DNA of 64,000 nucleotides. Source: Diadophis punctatus similis. Lineage: Eukaryota > Chordata > Lepidosauria > Squamata > Dipsadidae. Under the pieces are notes generated by a model. The model was not told the DNA's origin and did no database searches. It worked only from the letters and a program-made list of their open reading frames with translations. Below, one piece after another: positions 37,601 to 48,390 of this stretch. Position numbers and translations under genes: made by a program. Each line of letters begins with the position of its first letter. Positions within the stretch are counted from its first letter, which is position 1. The stretch lies in NCBI GenBank assembly GCA_023053685.1, contig JALIGW010000001.1:47783859-47847858 (forward strand). The letters are read 5' to 3'.

Positions 37601-38296
37601 ATTTGCGAACGCTACCTAATGAACTGGTCAATTTATATAGCAATGATGAATTTATTGCAAATGGGTTCAGAAAAAGCATCAGACAATACAGCTGCCTCTT
37701 TCAAATGGTATCTTTTGGTGCCAAAGAAGTCCTTCCAAAGAGGAATGGGTGGAATCCATCTGTGATTATTCAAGGGCAAATCCATCATTTCATCAGATAT
37801 TTAATGCCAGACCCCAATCAGCAAACCAAATTTATTTAAATTTACTTTATGGAAAGACAAGACAGGGTAGAATTGAGAAAGGAATACTCCACAATGATGT
37901 AATTCAATGTGAGATTTTTGAATTATTGGAGAAACTACCATGACAACGAAACCTAACATTGTGTCATTCAAGATTGAAGATACTCCTCAAAGTGAATTTA
38001 AATGTTCATTGTAACAGCAGAAAAAAAATCTCCAGTACTTCAAATTTGCCTCAACAAGTAAGGCTTATTGTCTGGGATGAGAGCCCTATGATTAGGGAGA
38101 GCTTTGAATCTGTATTCTGGACACTTTGGATATAGGTTTGGTGATTTCTATCAGCTTCTACCAATTGTGAAAAGAGAAAATGATGCTGATGTGGAGAATT
38201 CATGTATCAAAAATCATACTTATGGAGAATCTTCGTCAAGTTTCAATTGAAGAGAAACATGCAACTGGCGTGGGGGAGAAGGAAGATAGAATATAG

Positions 38297-38908
38297 TGTT
38301 GTGGTCCGCTAGCGGCCTGCAGAGCTGGCAGCAGAATCAGACAGCGAGGAGGCTGGGGAGGAACATGGGCCAGGCCTGGAGTCTGGAGAAGGCTCGGTGC
38401 CAGAGGCAGGGATCCAGCCCAGGCCATCTGGGAGGTCTGTCCCAACTCCAGAGTCTCCAGAGGCTGACATGAGTGAGGCAGAGGAACAGGGGGAGCCTGT
38501 TCTCAATGCACGCATGTGCAGAGCTGCCAGAAGGCAAGAACAGTTACAGAGGAGAAGTACTACTCGGGAGTAAGGCTTGGAGATAATTGGCCCCTCCCAT
38601 AAGCTAGATAAGTGGAGCACACAGAAGTGCTCATCGCAGGAAGCAACTTTGTTCAACTTGTGCCATTTTAGCTCTGACTCCGTGTTTCTGTTTGGCCTTG
38701 GCAAGTTTCTTGCTAATTGGTCTTTGGCAGCTTGTCCAGAAAGATAAAAGTTCGTGTGCTTATCTGCCTTTCCCCGAAAGACTGTTGTCGGACTTGTTAT
38801 CATTGTTTGGGACTTATTATGGCTGGGAATGATAATAATTCAATAAAAAGAAGATTTTGGGACTCCGTTTGCGCTGTATTATTTGATCAGGAAGCCAAGG
38901 TCAGAACA
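38297..38908 (+). mobile_element. Solo LTR inside the Helitron relic, 5-bp TSD
   Basis: A 612-bp element TGTTGTGGTCCGC...GGTCAGAACA, flanked by TATAG at 38292-38296 and 38909-38913 (identical). An AATAAA lies at 38842-38847, placed as expected for the R region. A 5-bp duplication fits an ERV or Gypsy-type integrase; the sequence alone does not separate the two. No second LTR or internal genes, so it arose by LTR-LTR recombination. Confidence 0.88.
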
Positions 38909-39554
38909 TATAGATAGAATTTCTTATTGTGTGAGGAAAAAAAATCAGAAACATCAAATGATGAAATAGAATTATCTTCAGATTTTCAGAATTACCAGCA
39001 CGACTTATGGAATAAGGTATAGATTTTATCTATCCAACATTTGACAATCCTGAAGAACTGTTCTCAAAGAACTCTATCTTGGTTTCCCTCACAAAATAAT
39101 GAGGAAAAATCAATTCCATATGCATTAGATGCTTCTCTGGAATGATGAAAGAATACTGTTAATGCAATGCTGTCAGTGAAGGAGCTAACACTACTCATTT
39201 TCCGGCATAATTTTTTGATTCAATTTAACTATCTGGATTGCCAGCAAATACACTAGAATTGAAGATAGGATTTCCCATCATTTTAATTAGGAATTTGGCT
39301 CTTCGAAGGCTTTGTAATGGAACATGGATGATCGTGAAAGAATTTTACAAGAATCTCGTAGTAGCAAAGATAAACATTGGTGCATTCAGAAATGATATTG
39401 TCATAATTCCAAAAATTATGCTAATCCATCAATCAGAAGGTGAAGATATTCACCTTCAGTGGACACAGTTCCCAAAACAACCATGCTTTGCGTTCACTAT
39501 GCATAAACTGCAAGAAAAAAACATGAAGATCATGCTGATTTATTTGGATAAACT

Positions 39555-39847
39555 CAGTGGTGGACTGCAACCGGTTTAACAACCGGTTCAGTGATTGTGC
39601 GCTGCACATGCGCACCTAATGTGCTTGCGCGCAGCGTTCAAAATACAGCAATTTGAAGCTCAGCTGCTTAACTTCTAAGGCAGCCCCAGTAAGTAGAACA
39701 GTGGAGGCACAGAAATAAGCTGTGCTGCGTGAATCAGCTGAGCCAGAAAGAAGGAAATATAGGACAGGATAGGACAGGGGTGGGTGGGCAAGGCCAGCTG
39801 ATCGTCGGAACTACCAGTTCGCCCGAACCAGCAGCAGCGCACCACTG
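39555..39847. mobile_element. hAT MITE inside the Helitron relic, 8-bp TSD
   Basis: A 293-bp element from 'cagtggtggactgcaaccgg' to 'agcagcagcgcaccactg', flanked by GATAAACT at 39547-39554 and 39848-39855. It interrupts the Helitron sequence after 'atttatttg'. Confidence 0.9.
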
Positions 39848-39879
39848 GATAAACTGTATTCCATCATTTAATTTAAATT

Positions 39880-40379
39880 TAATTTAATTAAAAGTTCTTA
39901 TAGGCCGCCCAATCCCGTAGGACTCAGGGCAGCGTACAATAGGAATAAGAACAAGACAATAAAAAACATTACAATTTAAAAACATAACATCATTTTAAAA
40001 ACCATTCATTCAGGGGGAATCCGAACTTCTTCTTCTTCACCCCGCCTGCCGGAAGAGCCATGTTTTTACTGCTTTGCGGAAGGCCAGTAAAGTGGGGATG
40101 GTCCGGATCTCTGGTGGGAGTTGGTTGCAGAGAGATGGGGCTCCCACAGAGAAGGCTCTCCCCCGTGGACCCGCCAACCGACATTGTTTGGCTGATGGGA
40201 CCTGGAGGAGGCCCACTTTGTGGGACCTAACTGGTTGTAGGGAGGAATGTGGTAGGATGCGGTCCCAGAGGTAACCTGGTCCTGAGCCATGTAGGGCTTT
40301 AAAGGTCAAAACCAACACCTTAAATTGCGACCGGAGACTAATAGGCAGCCAATGCAGCTGGCGGAGGATAGGTGTTACA
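39880..40379 (-). pseudogene. L2-clade LINE ORF2 C-terminal fragment
   Basis: The - strand reads CVTPILRQLHWLPISLRSQF, KVLVLTFKALHGSGPGYL, then AFSVGAPSLCNQLPPEIRTI and FRKAVKTWLFRQAG, the standard C-terminus of L2-type ORF2. The reading frame is intact for about 110 codons, so this copy is not very old. The 3' UTR lies at 39880-40030. Its 5' side ends at the partial MITE 40380-40478. Confidence 0.88.
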
Positions 40380-40478
40380 CAGTGGTGGATTCCTAATTTT
40401 TTTACTACCACTCTGTGGGCGTGGCTTATTTTGTGGGTGTGGCATGCCAGCTATGTGACCAGGTAGGCGTGGCTTACG
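40380..40478. mobile_element. hAT MITE, 5' fragment only
   Basis: 'cagtggtggattcctaattt' and 'gtgggcgtggcttattttgt' match the left 100 bp of the elements at 27100 and 30965; the rest is missing. Confidence 0.85.
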
Positions 40479-41980
40479 GTCATATATTAGTTATTTCAGA
40501 GAGATGTTACTACTATTTTTGCTATTTTATACCTTACATGAAAAGCTTTGCATACAAAGTGTGTGTTACACCATGGCAACACAGCAACCTTTATATGCAG
40601 AAAATGCTATAGTTAAAAGACAAGCAAGTCTCATACAGCATTTTTGGTTTCAGTCATGGATTCCTTAGACAAAAATATTGAGGACTGTTAAAAGAACAGT
40701 ATCTTTTAACAGTCCTCAATGTTTTCATCTAAAGAATAACAGTATAAAACTGTATAAAATTAACAGTATAAAAGGTTAAGCTTTCGGAAAACGCCCACTT
40801 TGGGAAGCTTTAGGCAAAAATGAAGGAAAAGTGTCAAATGCGAGCTTCTTATTATTTTCAAACGAAGGGATGGGGAAAGACTTAAAGCCTCCCTCTCCAA
40901 GTAGGGTCGCAATTGGTGCACAAGACGGACCTGTGCAAAGGTCATGATCAGGTCTATGTCACTTTAAGCTGAGGAAAAAGAAGTGAAATGTTAGAATATT
41001 CTTAAAGAACAGAAGATCAGCCACAAATGTTCTCATCAAAAGCATCCTTTGTTAAACAAAAAGCATCTATATTTGTTTTGCTATTTCAATAAATGCATCA
41101 ATAAAATGATTTTTTCCCCTTTAATTTTAAAATGAAAATAATAGCAACCTGCTTCTGGTCATTTTATTTCTTTTTTCCGGTAAGGAAATCTCTCTGAAAG
41201 GATGATCCAGTGGGTCACCCAAAAGAAACCACTTTAAACCACTCTGTGTTATGGCTGTCATCACATGAGTGTTGATTTGGATGTAGTGGTTGACTATGCA
41301 GGTGCAGTCTGGCAGTTTTAGAAAAAAAAGTCTTTAGAAAGACTTGTTCCTTAGCCTCCTTTTTTCTTTTCCCCCCTGAGGAAAGACATTTGTGGTAGCA
41401 TACAGAAAAATTCCAAATGCTTGTGGTGAACTGTAGAATACAAACAGCAAACCATGTTTTGACAGCTGCAACATGGAATAATTATAAGTGGCCTCCGTTG
41501 GGTGGCCACAACAGAAGCCCTTGCCTTCACTAAGTATGCGATAGCAAATGTGAAAAAGCAAGTCAGTAAAAAGCCCAGTGAGGTGCTAGCAAAAGTGTAA
41601 TCACACCCTGAATTTAAGGCAAGAAAAATGCTATTTTCCAAGACAGAATGGTGAGAAAACAAGAGGATAGGAGGAGTGCCTGCCTAATAAAATGTTAAGT
41701 GTATTTTAATTTTCACAGTCCAGCATATGCTATGAACATTTTCTTATGCATGTGAAGCAAAAGTTATATTCAAAAACTCTTTAGTTAAAAAAATCATCCA
41801 GCAAATCTCTAACTCTCATCTATCTAATCTAAGCCTAATCTACCAAACATGCTATCTTTTAATTACAAAACAGAACCCCACATAATGCACATTGGCTTCA
41901 TTGAAGTAAAGTTGGAATGCTAATTAATAATTAGTCAAATATCTGCTCCAATCAACATTAGAATAGAGATTTCCTGGATA
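40479..41980. other. Unique intergenic DNA
   Basis: No gene or mobile element recognised. Short inverted repeats near 40655-40730 ('actgttaaaagaacagtatc' region) are local. Confidence 0.35.
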
Positions 41981-42083
41981 AACATTTAAACTGAACAGCG
42001 GGGACAGAGAATTAATTGATACAGATCATTTCTGTCCCCAGCAATCTAAAACTAATAGGGTTAACAGTGCACACAACATAGAT

Positions 42084-44936
42084 ATGTGCACTAATCAAAC
42101 AGGTGGCAAGAAAGTAGGGGCAGTCAGGCACAACACAGGTTATGTAGACAGTAAACACAGGGTCAATCTAAATGGACTTAAATGTCTATACACCAATGCA
42201 CAGAGTATGAGGAATAAACAGGGTGAATTAGAAATTCAAGTAAATGAGGGAAGATATGATATAGTTGCCATTACGGAAACTTGGTGGGATGAAACTGACA
42301 AATGGAATATACAGCTAGAGGGATTTAAATTATTTAAAAAAAACAGAACAAATAAAAGAGGAGGTGGAGTTGCACTATATATAAGAAATAACTACATCTC
42401 TACAGAAATAGAGCACAACAATAATGAAAATCACCTCGAATGCATTTGGGTCAATATTAAAGGGGGGCGAAATGACATTGCCATAGGTCTATACTACAGG
42501 CCACCCAACCAAACAGAGGAAGTAGATGAACTTTTTGCTAGTCAGCTAACTAAGGTATGTAGGAAGCACATCACAATAGTAATGGGGGATTTTAACTACC
42601 CTGACATCAACTGGGAGACAAACTCTGCACCAAGTGGAAGAGCCAACAGGTTCCTAACAAACCTAGCAGACAATTTTGTTACCCAAAAAGTAGAGAAGGA
42701 AACAAGGGGATCAGCCATATTGGACTTAATTCTCACTAACAGAGATGAAATGATAGAAGGTGTTGAAGCTACAGGAACCTTGGGGGCAAGTGATCATGCA
42801 ATATTGGAATTCAACATTATGCAAACACAAACAGTAGAACAAAGTCAAACTAGAGTCTTGGACTTTAAGAGGGCTAATTACAATAAACTCAGAGAGAACT
42901 TGGGAAAGATTCCATGGATGAGAATCCTCAAGGGGAAAACAACTCAAGAAGCTTGGGAAATTTTGAAAAGTGAGATTATAAAAGCCCAGACTAGCACAAT
43001 ACCAATGAAGAAGAAAAATAATAGGTCTCAAAAGAAACCAGGATGGCTGCATAAAGAACTCTCTGACAAATTGAAAGACAAAAAGGACAAGTATAAAAAG
43101 TGGAAAGAAGGGGAAATAACTAAGGCAGAATATCAGCAAATAGCTGGAGCCTGTAAAGATGAAGTGAGGAAAGCTAAGGCTCACAATGAACAAAGGCTTG
43201 CGACAAAAGTACAAAGTAACAAAAAAAGCTTCTTCCAACATATTAAAAACAAGAAAAAAGTCAAGGAAACAATTGGTCCATTACAGGGAGAAAGTGGCAA
43301 GAAGATGACAAGCAACAGGGAGAAAGCAAAGCTACTTAACACGTTTTTTGCATCTGTCTTTACACAAAGGGAGAAAACAGTCCAACCTATCAAAAACAGC
43401 ATCACAAAAAACATATTAGGAACACAAGTTAAAATAGGGAAGAAAATGGTAAGTGAACACCTGTCTACCCTAGACGAATTCAAATCACCAGGACCAGATG
43501 GATTACACCCCAAGGTTCTGAAGGAACTGGCAGACGAGATCTCAGAACCACTGAACTATATCTTTCAAAGATCCTGGAGCACCGGGGAACTGCCAGAGGA
43601 CTGGAAAAGAGCTGATGTAGTTCCCATCTTCAAAAAAGGAAAAAAAACAGATCCAGGAAACTACAGACCTATCAGCCTGACCTCAATACCAGGGAAGATT
43701 TTGGAAAAGATAATCAAGCAACGAATCAATGAACACCTAGAAGCAAACAAAGTAATAACCAAAAGCCAACATGGGTTTGTCAAAAACAGATCATGCCAGA
43801 CTAATCTTATTGCATTCTTTGATAAAGTGACAAAATTAGTGGACCAGAGGAATGCTGTCGATGTGGTTTACTTGGACTTCAGTAAGGCATTTGACAAAGT
43901 AGATCATAACCTACTACTAGATAAAGTAGAAAAATGTGGGTTAGACAGCATCACCACCAGATGGATTCGAAATTGGCTAACCAACCGCACTCAACGTGTA
44001 GTGCTCAATGGAACTGCATCTACATGGAGGGAAGTATGCAGTGGAGTACCCCAAGGCTCTGTTTTAGGCCCAGTACTCTTCAACATCTTCATCAATGACT
44101 TGGATGAGGGGATAGATGGGGAACTCATCAAATTTGCAGATGACACTAAACTGGCAGGAATAGCCAACTCTCCAGAAGATAGGCTCAAGATACAGAAGGA
44201 TCTTGACAGACTTGAACATTGGGCGCTATCAAACAAAATGAAATTCAATGGTGAAAAAAGTAAGGTTCTACATTTAGGCAAGAAAAACAAAATGCACAGG
44301 TACAGTATATGTGGTACCTTGCTCAACAGTAGTAACTGTGAGAGGGATCTTGGAGTCCTAGTGGACAACCATTTAAATATGAGCCAGCAGTGTGCAGCAG
44401 CTGCCAAAAAAGCCAACACAGTTCTAGGCTGCATTAACAGAGGGATAGAATCAAGATCACCCGAAGTGTTAATACCACTTTATAATGCCTTGGTAAGGCC
44501 ACACTTGGAATACTGCATACAGTTTTGGTCGCCACGATGTAAAAAGGATGTTGAGACTCTAGAAAGAGTGCAGAGAAGAGCAACAAAGATGATTAGGGGA
44601 CTGGAGACTAAAACATATGAAGAACGGTTGCAGGAACTGGGTATGTCTAGTTTAATGAAAAGAAGGACCAGGGGTGACATGATAGCAGTGTTCCAATATC
44701 TCAGGGGTCGCCACAAAGAAGAGGGAGTCAAACTTTTCTCCAAGGCACCTGGGGGTAGAACAAGAAGCAATGGGTGGAAACTAATCAAGGAGAGAAGCAA
44801 CTTAGAACTAAGGAGAAATTTCCTGACAGTTAGAACAATCAATCAGTGGAACAGCTTACCTCCAGAAGTTGTGAATGCTCCAACACTAGACATTTTTAAG
44901 AAGATGTTGGATAACCATCTGTCTGAAGTAGTGTAG
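42084..44936 (+). CDS. CR1 ORF2: endonuclease-reverse transcriptase
   Basis: A 950-residue polyprotein that nicks target DNA and copies the element RNA by target-primed reverse transcription. The N-terminal APE-type endonuclease shows ITETWW (63-68), RGGGVALYI (92-100), GDFNYPDINW (168-177) and SDH (236-238). A basic linker (about 305-395) is followed by the RT: SPGPDGLHP (468-476), YRPISLTS, LDFSKAFDKVDH (597-608, catalytic Asp 598), SGVPQGSVLGPVLFNIFIND (653-672) and KFADDTK (Asp 686 and 687). The C-terminus includes RPHLEYCIQFWSP and ends DNHLSEVV. All catalytic residues I can name are present and there is no stop or frameshift, which is unusual for a LINE copy. The start is the first ATG after the upstream stop; 34 further upstream codons are open without an ATG. 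Expression and mobility are not shown. Confidence 0.93.
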   Translation: MCTNQTGGKKVGAVRHNTGYVDSKHRVNLNGLKCLYTNAQSMRNKQGELEIQVNEGRYDIVAITETWWDETDKWNIQLEGFKLFKKNRTNKRGGGVALYIRNNYISTEIEHNNNENHLECIWVNIKGGRNDIAIGLYYRPPNQTEEVDELFASQLTKVCRKHITIVMGDFNYPDINWETNSAPSGRANRFLTNLADNFVTQKVEKETRGSAILDLILTNRDEMIEGVEATGTLGASDHAILEFNIMQTQTVEQSQTRVLDFKRANYNKLRENLGKIPWMRILKGKTTQEAWEILKSEIIKAQTSTIPMKKKNNRSQKKPGWLHKELSDKLKDKKDKYKKWKEGEITKAEYQQIAGACKDEVRKAKAHNEQRLATKVQSNKKSFFQHIKNKKKVKETIGPLQGESGKKMTSNREKAKLLNTFFASVFTQREKTVQPIKNSITKNILGTQVKIGKKMVSEHLSTLDEFKSPGPDGLHPKVLKELADEISEPLNYIFQRSWSTGELPEDWKRADVVPIFKKGKKTDPGNYRPISLTSIPGKILEKIIKQRINEHLEANKVITKSQHGFVKNRSCQTNLIAFFDKVTKLVDQRNAVDVVYLDFSKAFDKVDHNLLLDKVEKCGLDSITTRWIRNWLTNRTQRVVLNGTASTWREVCSGVPQGSVLGPVLFNIFINDLDEGIDGELIKFADDTKLAGIANSPEDRLKIQKDLDRLEHWALSNKMKFNGEKSKVLHLGKKNKMHRYSICGTLLNSSNCERDLGVLVDNHLNMSQQCAAAAKKANTVLGCINRGIESRSPEVLIPLYNALVRPHLEYCIQFWSPRCKKDVETLERVQRRATKMIRGLETKTYEERLQELGMSSLMKRRTRGDMIAVFQYLRGRHKEEGVKLFSKAPGGRTRSNGWKLIKERSNLELRRNFLTVRTINQWNSLPPEVVNAPTLDIFKKMLDNHLSEVV

Positions 44937-44998
44937 GGTTTCCTGCGTAAGCAGGGGGTTGGACTAGAAGACCTCCAAGGTCCCTTCCAACTCTGTTG

Positions 44999-45105
<107 letters not shown>

Positions 45106-45181
45106 GAATAGAATAACAGAGTTGGAAGGGACCTGGGAGGCCTTCTAGTACAACCCTGTGCTTAGGCAGGAAACGCTATAC
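45106..45181 (-). pseudogene. Second CR1, 3' end, part 1
   Basis: The complement reads '...cctgcctaagcacagggttg', 'ggtcccttccaactctgtta', then 'ttctattctat', the CR1 3' end. It continues after the hAT insertion at 45982. Confidence 0.88.
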
Positions 45182-45981
45182 CCGTGACGGCGAACCTATG
45201 GCACGCATGCCACAAGTGGCACGCGGAGCCATATTGGTGGGTACATGAGCTCAGCCCAGCTGATTTTCGGGCCTTCTGGGCCCACTGGGAGTCGGGAAAC
45301 AGCTTGTTTTCAGCCTTCGGAGGGGATGGGGAAGGCTCATTTTTTGCTCTCCCCAAGCTTTACAGCCTTTCCAGGAGCCTAGGGAGGGCTAAAACGGCCT
45401 TCCCCCCCAGTAGTGGGTTCCTACCGGTGCGCTCTTGGCTCTTCTTCTGCCCTCTGTGCAAGCAGCGCTTGCGCAGAGGGCAAAAGAACGCAAATGGCGG
45501 CATCCCGGCGTCCCGGGAAAGCGGGCGGGGGAAGCCCCGCACTGCGAACGCCGCCAGCGTCTTCAGCTCGGCGGCGAAGAACAGCCAAGAGCGCACCGGT
45601 AGGAACCCACTACTGTTCCCCCCCCCCAGAGGTCCTCCGGAGGCCGGAAATGTTCCATTTGCCGACTTCCGGTTGGACCGGAAGTTCCGTTTTTTCCTCT
45701 CCCCAAGCTTCAGAGCCTTTCTAGGAGCCTGGGGAGGGCAAAAATGGCCAACTTGAAACGGGCCATTTCTGGCCTCCGGAGGGCCTCTGGGGTGGGGTGG
45801 GGAAGGCCGTTTTCACCCTCCCCAGGCTTCTAGAAAGGCTCTGAAGCCTGGGGAGAGCGAAAAATGGGCGGGGGAGGTCACATGTGCATGCGCATGGAAT
45901 TATGGATGTGGGCACGCGCGTGCGCGATCCCCCGTGCTCCCCCCCTTTGGCACACGAACCAAAAAAGGTTCGCCATCACTG
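45182..45981. mobile_element. hAT MITE (GGCGAACC type) inserted in CR1
   Basis: It runs from 'ccgtgacggcgaacctatgg' to 'aaggttcgccatcactg'. Flanks CGCTATAC (45174-45181) and CCCTATAC (45982-45989) match at 7 of 8. It is 800 bp because another MITE sits inside at 45408-45615; without it the length is about 585 bp. Confidence 0.9.
45408..45615. mobile_element. hAT MITE nested within a hAT MITE
   Basis: A 208-bp foldback element from 'cagtagtgggttcctaccgg' to 'ccggtaggaacccactactg', flanked by TTCCCCCC at 45400-45407 and 45616-45623. It contains AAATGGCGGC near 45493. Confidence 0.9.
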
Positions 45982-46025
45982 CCCTATACCATTTCAGACA
46001 AATGGTTATTCAACATTCAGACATT
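45982..46025 (-). pseudogene. Second CR1, part 2
   Basis: 'ccctataccatttcagacaa' and 'atggttattcaaca' are the complement of the CR1 region encoding DNHLSEVV plus stop. This rejoins 45106-45181 once the hAT is removed. Confidence 0.85.
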
Positions 46026-46548
46026 GCTATAGATTTACAATGAATGCATTGGGAGCCAGAATAGGTTGAACTTATATACATTTCATTATAAATGTATATT
46101 TAATAAAACTACTAGTACTGCTACTATTAACTACTACGGATTGAGATAAGGTTTAGTGAAAAATGACTTAATAATGCTACAAATAACAGCTTCTGAATTT
46201 AGTTTTATTGCTAGTTAAATTTCTGGACATCAAGTCTATATTCTTAGATATTTAAGGACTGCTAGCAGCAGATTAAAAAACTTAGCAAATATTCTCAGAA
46301 GATGTTGATGCTTTTTAATACTGTGTAGTATAGCATAAATTATAGCAGAATTTTCCTAGATGGTAAATTCTATAAAGAATTTAAGTAAACCTAAGATATA
46401 AGCATATGGCTTTCACTGAAATGCATTTGCATTTCTTCTCCACTGTGTCAGGCTAAGAACAATGAGAGGGCAAGCATTCAACAACGAAACTAGTCCAGAT
46501 ACGGAAAGCTTGTAGTCCATAACTTTTTATCTCCTTTACTAGTGGTAT
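46026..46548. other. Unique AT-rich DNA
   Basis: Nothing recognised. Confidence 0.35.
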
Positions 46549-46798
46549 CCTTAGGACAGGGGTCGGGAACCTTTTTGACTAAGAGAGCCATGAAAGCAAA
46601 AAATTTGGAAATTTATTTCAGTGAGAGCCATATAATATATTTTAAAAGTGAATTCAACTAAATGTCAATAGGGACAATGGGATATTGAGAGAATCCCTGT
46701 CTTTGTGCTGTTTAATTTGTTGCTGCTGTAGCAGCTTCCTTGCTCCAAAGTGATATTTGTCTTTGAGTTGGTGATTTCCATCATAGCATTGGTAATGA

Positions 46799-46799
46799 T

Positions 46800-46872
<73 letters not shown>

Positions 46873-46894
46873 TTCTTCTTCTTCTTCTTCTTCT

Positions 46895-46977
<83 letters not shown>

Positions 46978-46980
46978 CTC
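46799..46980. repeat. (TTTC)n(TTC)n(TTTC)n microsatellite
   Basis: A strand-asymmetric pyrimidine tract with a TTC core. Long Phe/Ser or Lys/Glu/Arg open frames through it are artefacts. Confidence 0.97.
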
Positions 46981-47101
46981 TGCAAACCAATCCCCACTGT
47001 GGCTCCTTTCTCCCTCGCCCAGCCCTCTCCCAAGACGCCAAGTGCGGGGAACCGCACCAAGCGAGGTAGGTGGGTGGGTTGCTCCCCTCCCCTTGGAGGA
47101 A

Positions 47102-47570
47102 GAAGGAGCCTCTGTCGCTGTCTCTCGTGGGGTTCCAGCCACCCGACTGAGTCCCCGACCGCGGCACCGGCAGGGTTAACGCGCATGGGAGGGAAGGAGA
47201 GAGAGCGCTACCGCCGCCGCTGCTACTTTCGCTGCTCCAATATTTCTTTGGTGGGCCTGCGCAGGAGGGACCGCTGAGCAGAGGCACCCGGCGAGCGGGG
47301 TGAGAGGCGTGGGGATGCCAGAAGTGGCGGCGGCGGCGACAGGCTCCTGCCCGCGTCTCCCACCCGCCTCTTGCCTTAAGCTGCCGGGCGCCTCTGCTCC
47401 ATGGTCCCTCCCGCGCGCGCCCACCAAAGAAATATCGGAGCGGTGAAAGCAGCAGTGGCGGCGGTAGCGCTCTCTCTCCTCTCCCATATGCATTAACCCT
47501 GCCGGTGCCGCGGTCAGGGACTCAGTAGGGTGGCTGGAGCCCCGCGAGAGACAGCAACAGAGGCTCCTTC
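47102..47570. repeat. CpG-rich inverted repeat inside the composite element
   Basis: The left arm (about 47102-47290) and right arm (about 47388-47570) pair closely, for example 'ccgcggcaccggcagggtta' with 'taaccctgccggtgccgcgg'. The spacer is about 100 bp. It resembles a CpG island in composition but has no host-gene homology I can see. Confidence 0.85.
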
Positions 47571-47781
47571 CCAGCAGGAGACGCAGGTTGGCGGCGGGGC
47601 TCCGGGGCTTCTTCAGCCGCTTGGCTGGAGAACGGCGGGGATGTGGCCATGGCCGTTTTTTAGCTCCCCCCAGCTCGGAATTTTCAGTACCCGGCGTACA
47701 AGACGACCCCCGACTTTTGAGAAGATTTTCAAGGGGTAAGCCGTCGTCTTATACGCTGGCACATACGGTATAACATTAATC

Positions 47782-48113
47782 CAGTGGTGAAATCCTCCCG
47801 GTTCGCCCTGGCCCGTCCTTCGGCGTATAGCCGATGGAACTGGCGGCGGTTGCGGCGCGGAGCTTCTCCCGCCCGCTTTCCCGTCCCGGCTGAACGCCGC
47901 CATTTAGGTTATTTTTCCCTCTGTGCATGCGCGCACATGCACAGAGGGAAAAATAACCCAAATGATTGTGGTCAGCCGGGACGGGAAAGCGGTGATTGTG
48001 TTCAGCCGGGACGGGAAAGCGGACAGGAGAAGCTCCGCGCCGCAACCGCCGCCAGTTCCATCGGCTATACGCCGAAGGACTGGCCCGGGCGAACCGGGAG
48101 GATTTCACCCCTG
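47782..48113. mobile_element. Foldback hAT MITE nested in the composite element
   Basis: It runs from 'cagtggtgaaatcctcccgg' to 'ggaggatttcacccctg'; the arms pair over most of their length. A 33-bp unit ('gtcagccgggacgggaaagc') is repeated in tandem at 47965-48022. No matching TSD, so one flank was altered. It is related to 13115-13373. Confidence 0.82.
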
Positions 48114-48390
48114 CTGCGAGCCATATGCAATCATCAAAAGAGCCACATCTGGCTCGCGAGCCATAGGTTCCTGACCCCTGCCTTAGGAGGTGTTTATTTT
48201 CTTCTCTGTAATTAAATAATGTTCTGTGTGTCTGTGTTTTGTTCCCTTCTCATGTTGCAGGTCTGTGTGTCTGTGTGTATGAATGTATTTCATGAGAACC
48301 AGCTGCATGTCTTCTGCTGTGGCTCATGTGGCTAAGATGGAGGAGGCTTAGAATGAAGCAGCTGGCAGCATTCTGAACCATTGCCTAGCA

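Larger units (their letters stand above)
37600..39870 (+). pseudogene. Helitron relic (Rep/helicase polyprotein)
   Basis: In order on the + strand, the broken translation gives SVIIQGQIHHFIRYLMPDPN (a Helitron Rep-like segment, cf. 'KIQGQIYH'), then VRLIVWDESPMIRESFE (Walker-B-like DE of a Pif1 helicase) and GDFYQLLPIVKREN (helicase motif III, cf. 'GDFRQTLPV'). After an LTR insertion come LPANTLELKIGFPIILIRNL and LCNGTWMIVKEFYKNLVVAK, the C-terminal Pif1-like strand region, and QFPKQPCFAFTMHKLQEK (cf. 'FAMTINKSQGQT'). The frame is broken by stops and shifts and by two insertions. The Rep tyrosines were not seen. A helicase gene of host origin (PIF1) is less likely because the Rep-like segment precedes it. 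Confidence 0.8.
46557..48180. mobile_element. Composite hAT element (GGGTCGGGAACC type) with 8-bp TSD
   Basis: It runs from 'caggggtcgggaaccttttt' to 'ccataggttcctgacccctg', flanked by CCTTAGGA at 46549-46556 and 48181-48188. Inside are, in order, a (TTTC)n/(TTC)n tract, a CpG-rich palindrome, a TACAAGACGAC...GTCGTCTTATAC inverted repeat (about 47690-47770) and a foldback MITE (47782-48113). It encodes no transposase. Confidence 0.9.

Noticed and set aside
42726..44842. Antisense frames of 110-171 codons opposite the CR1 ORF
   Set aside because: Shadows of the real + strand ORF2.
46654..47287. Open frames of 162-175 codons rich in Lys/Glu/Arg or Phe/Ser
   Set aside because: They are translations of the (TTTC)n/(TTC)n tract and the adjacent palindrome.
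46980..47640. CpG island or promoter of a host gene
   Set aside because: The GC-rich block is an inverted repeat bounded by hAT ends with a clean TSD; no downstream host exon is seen.
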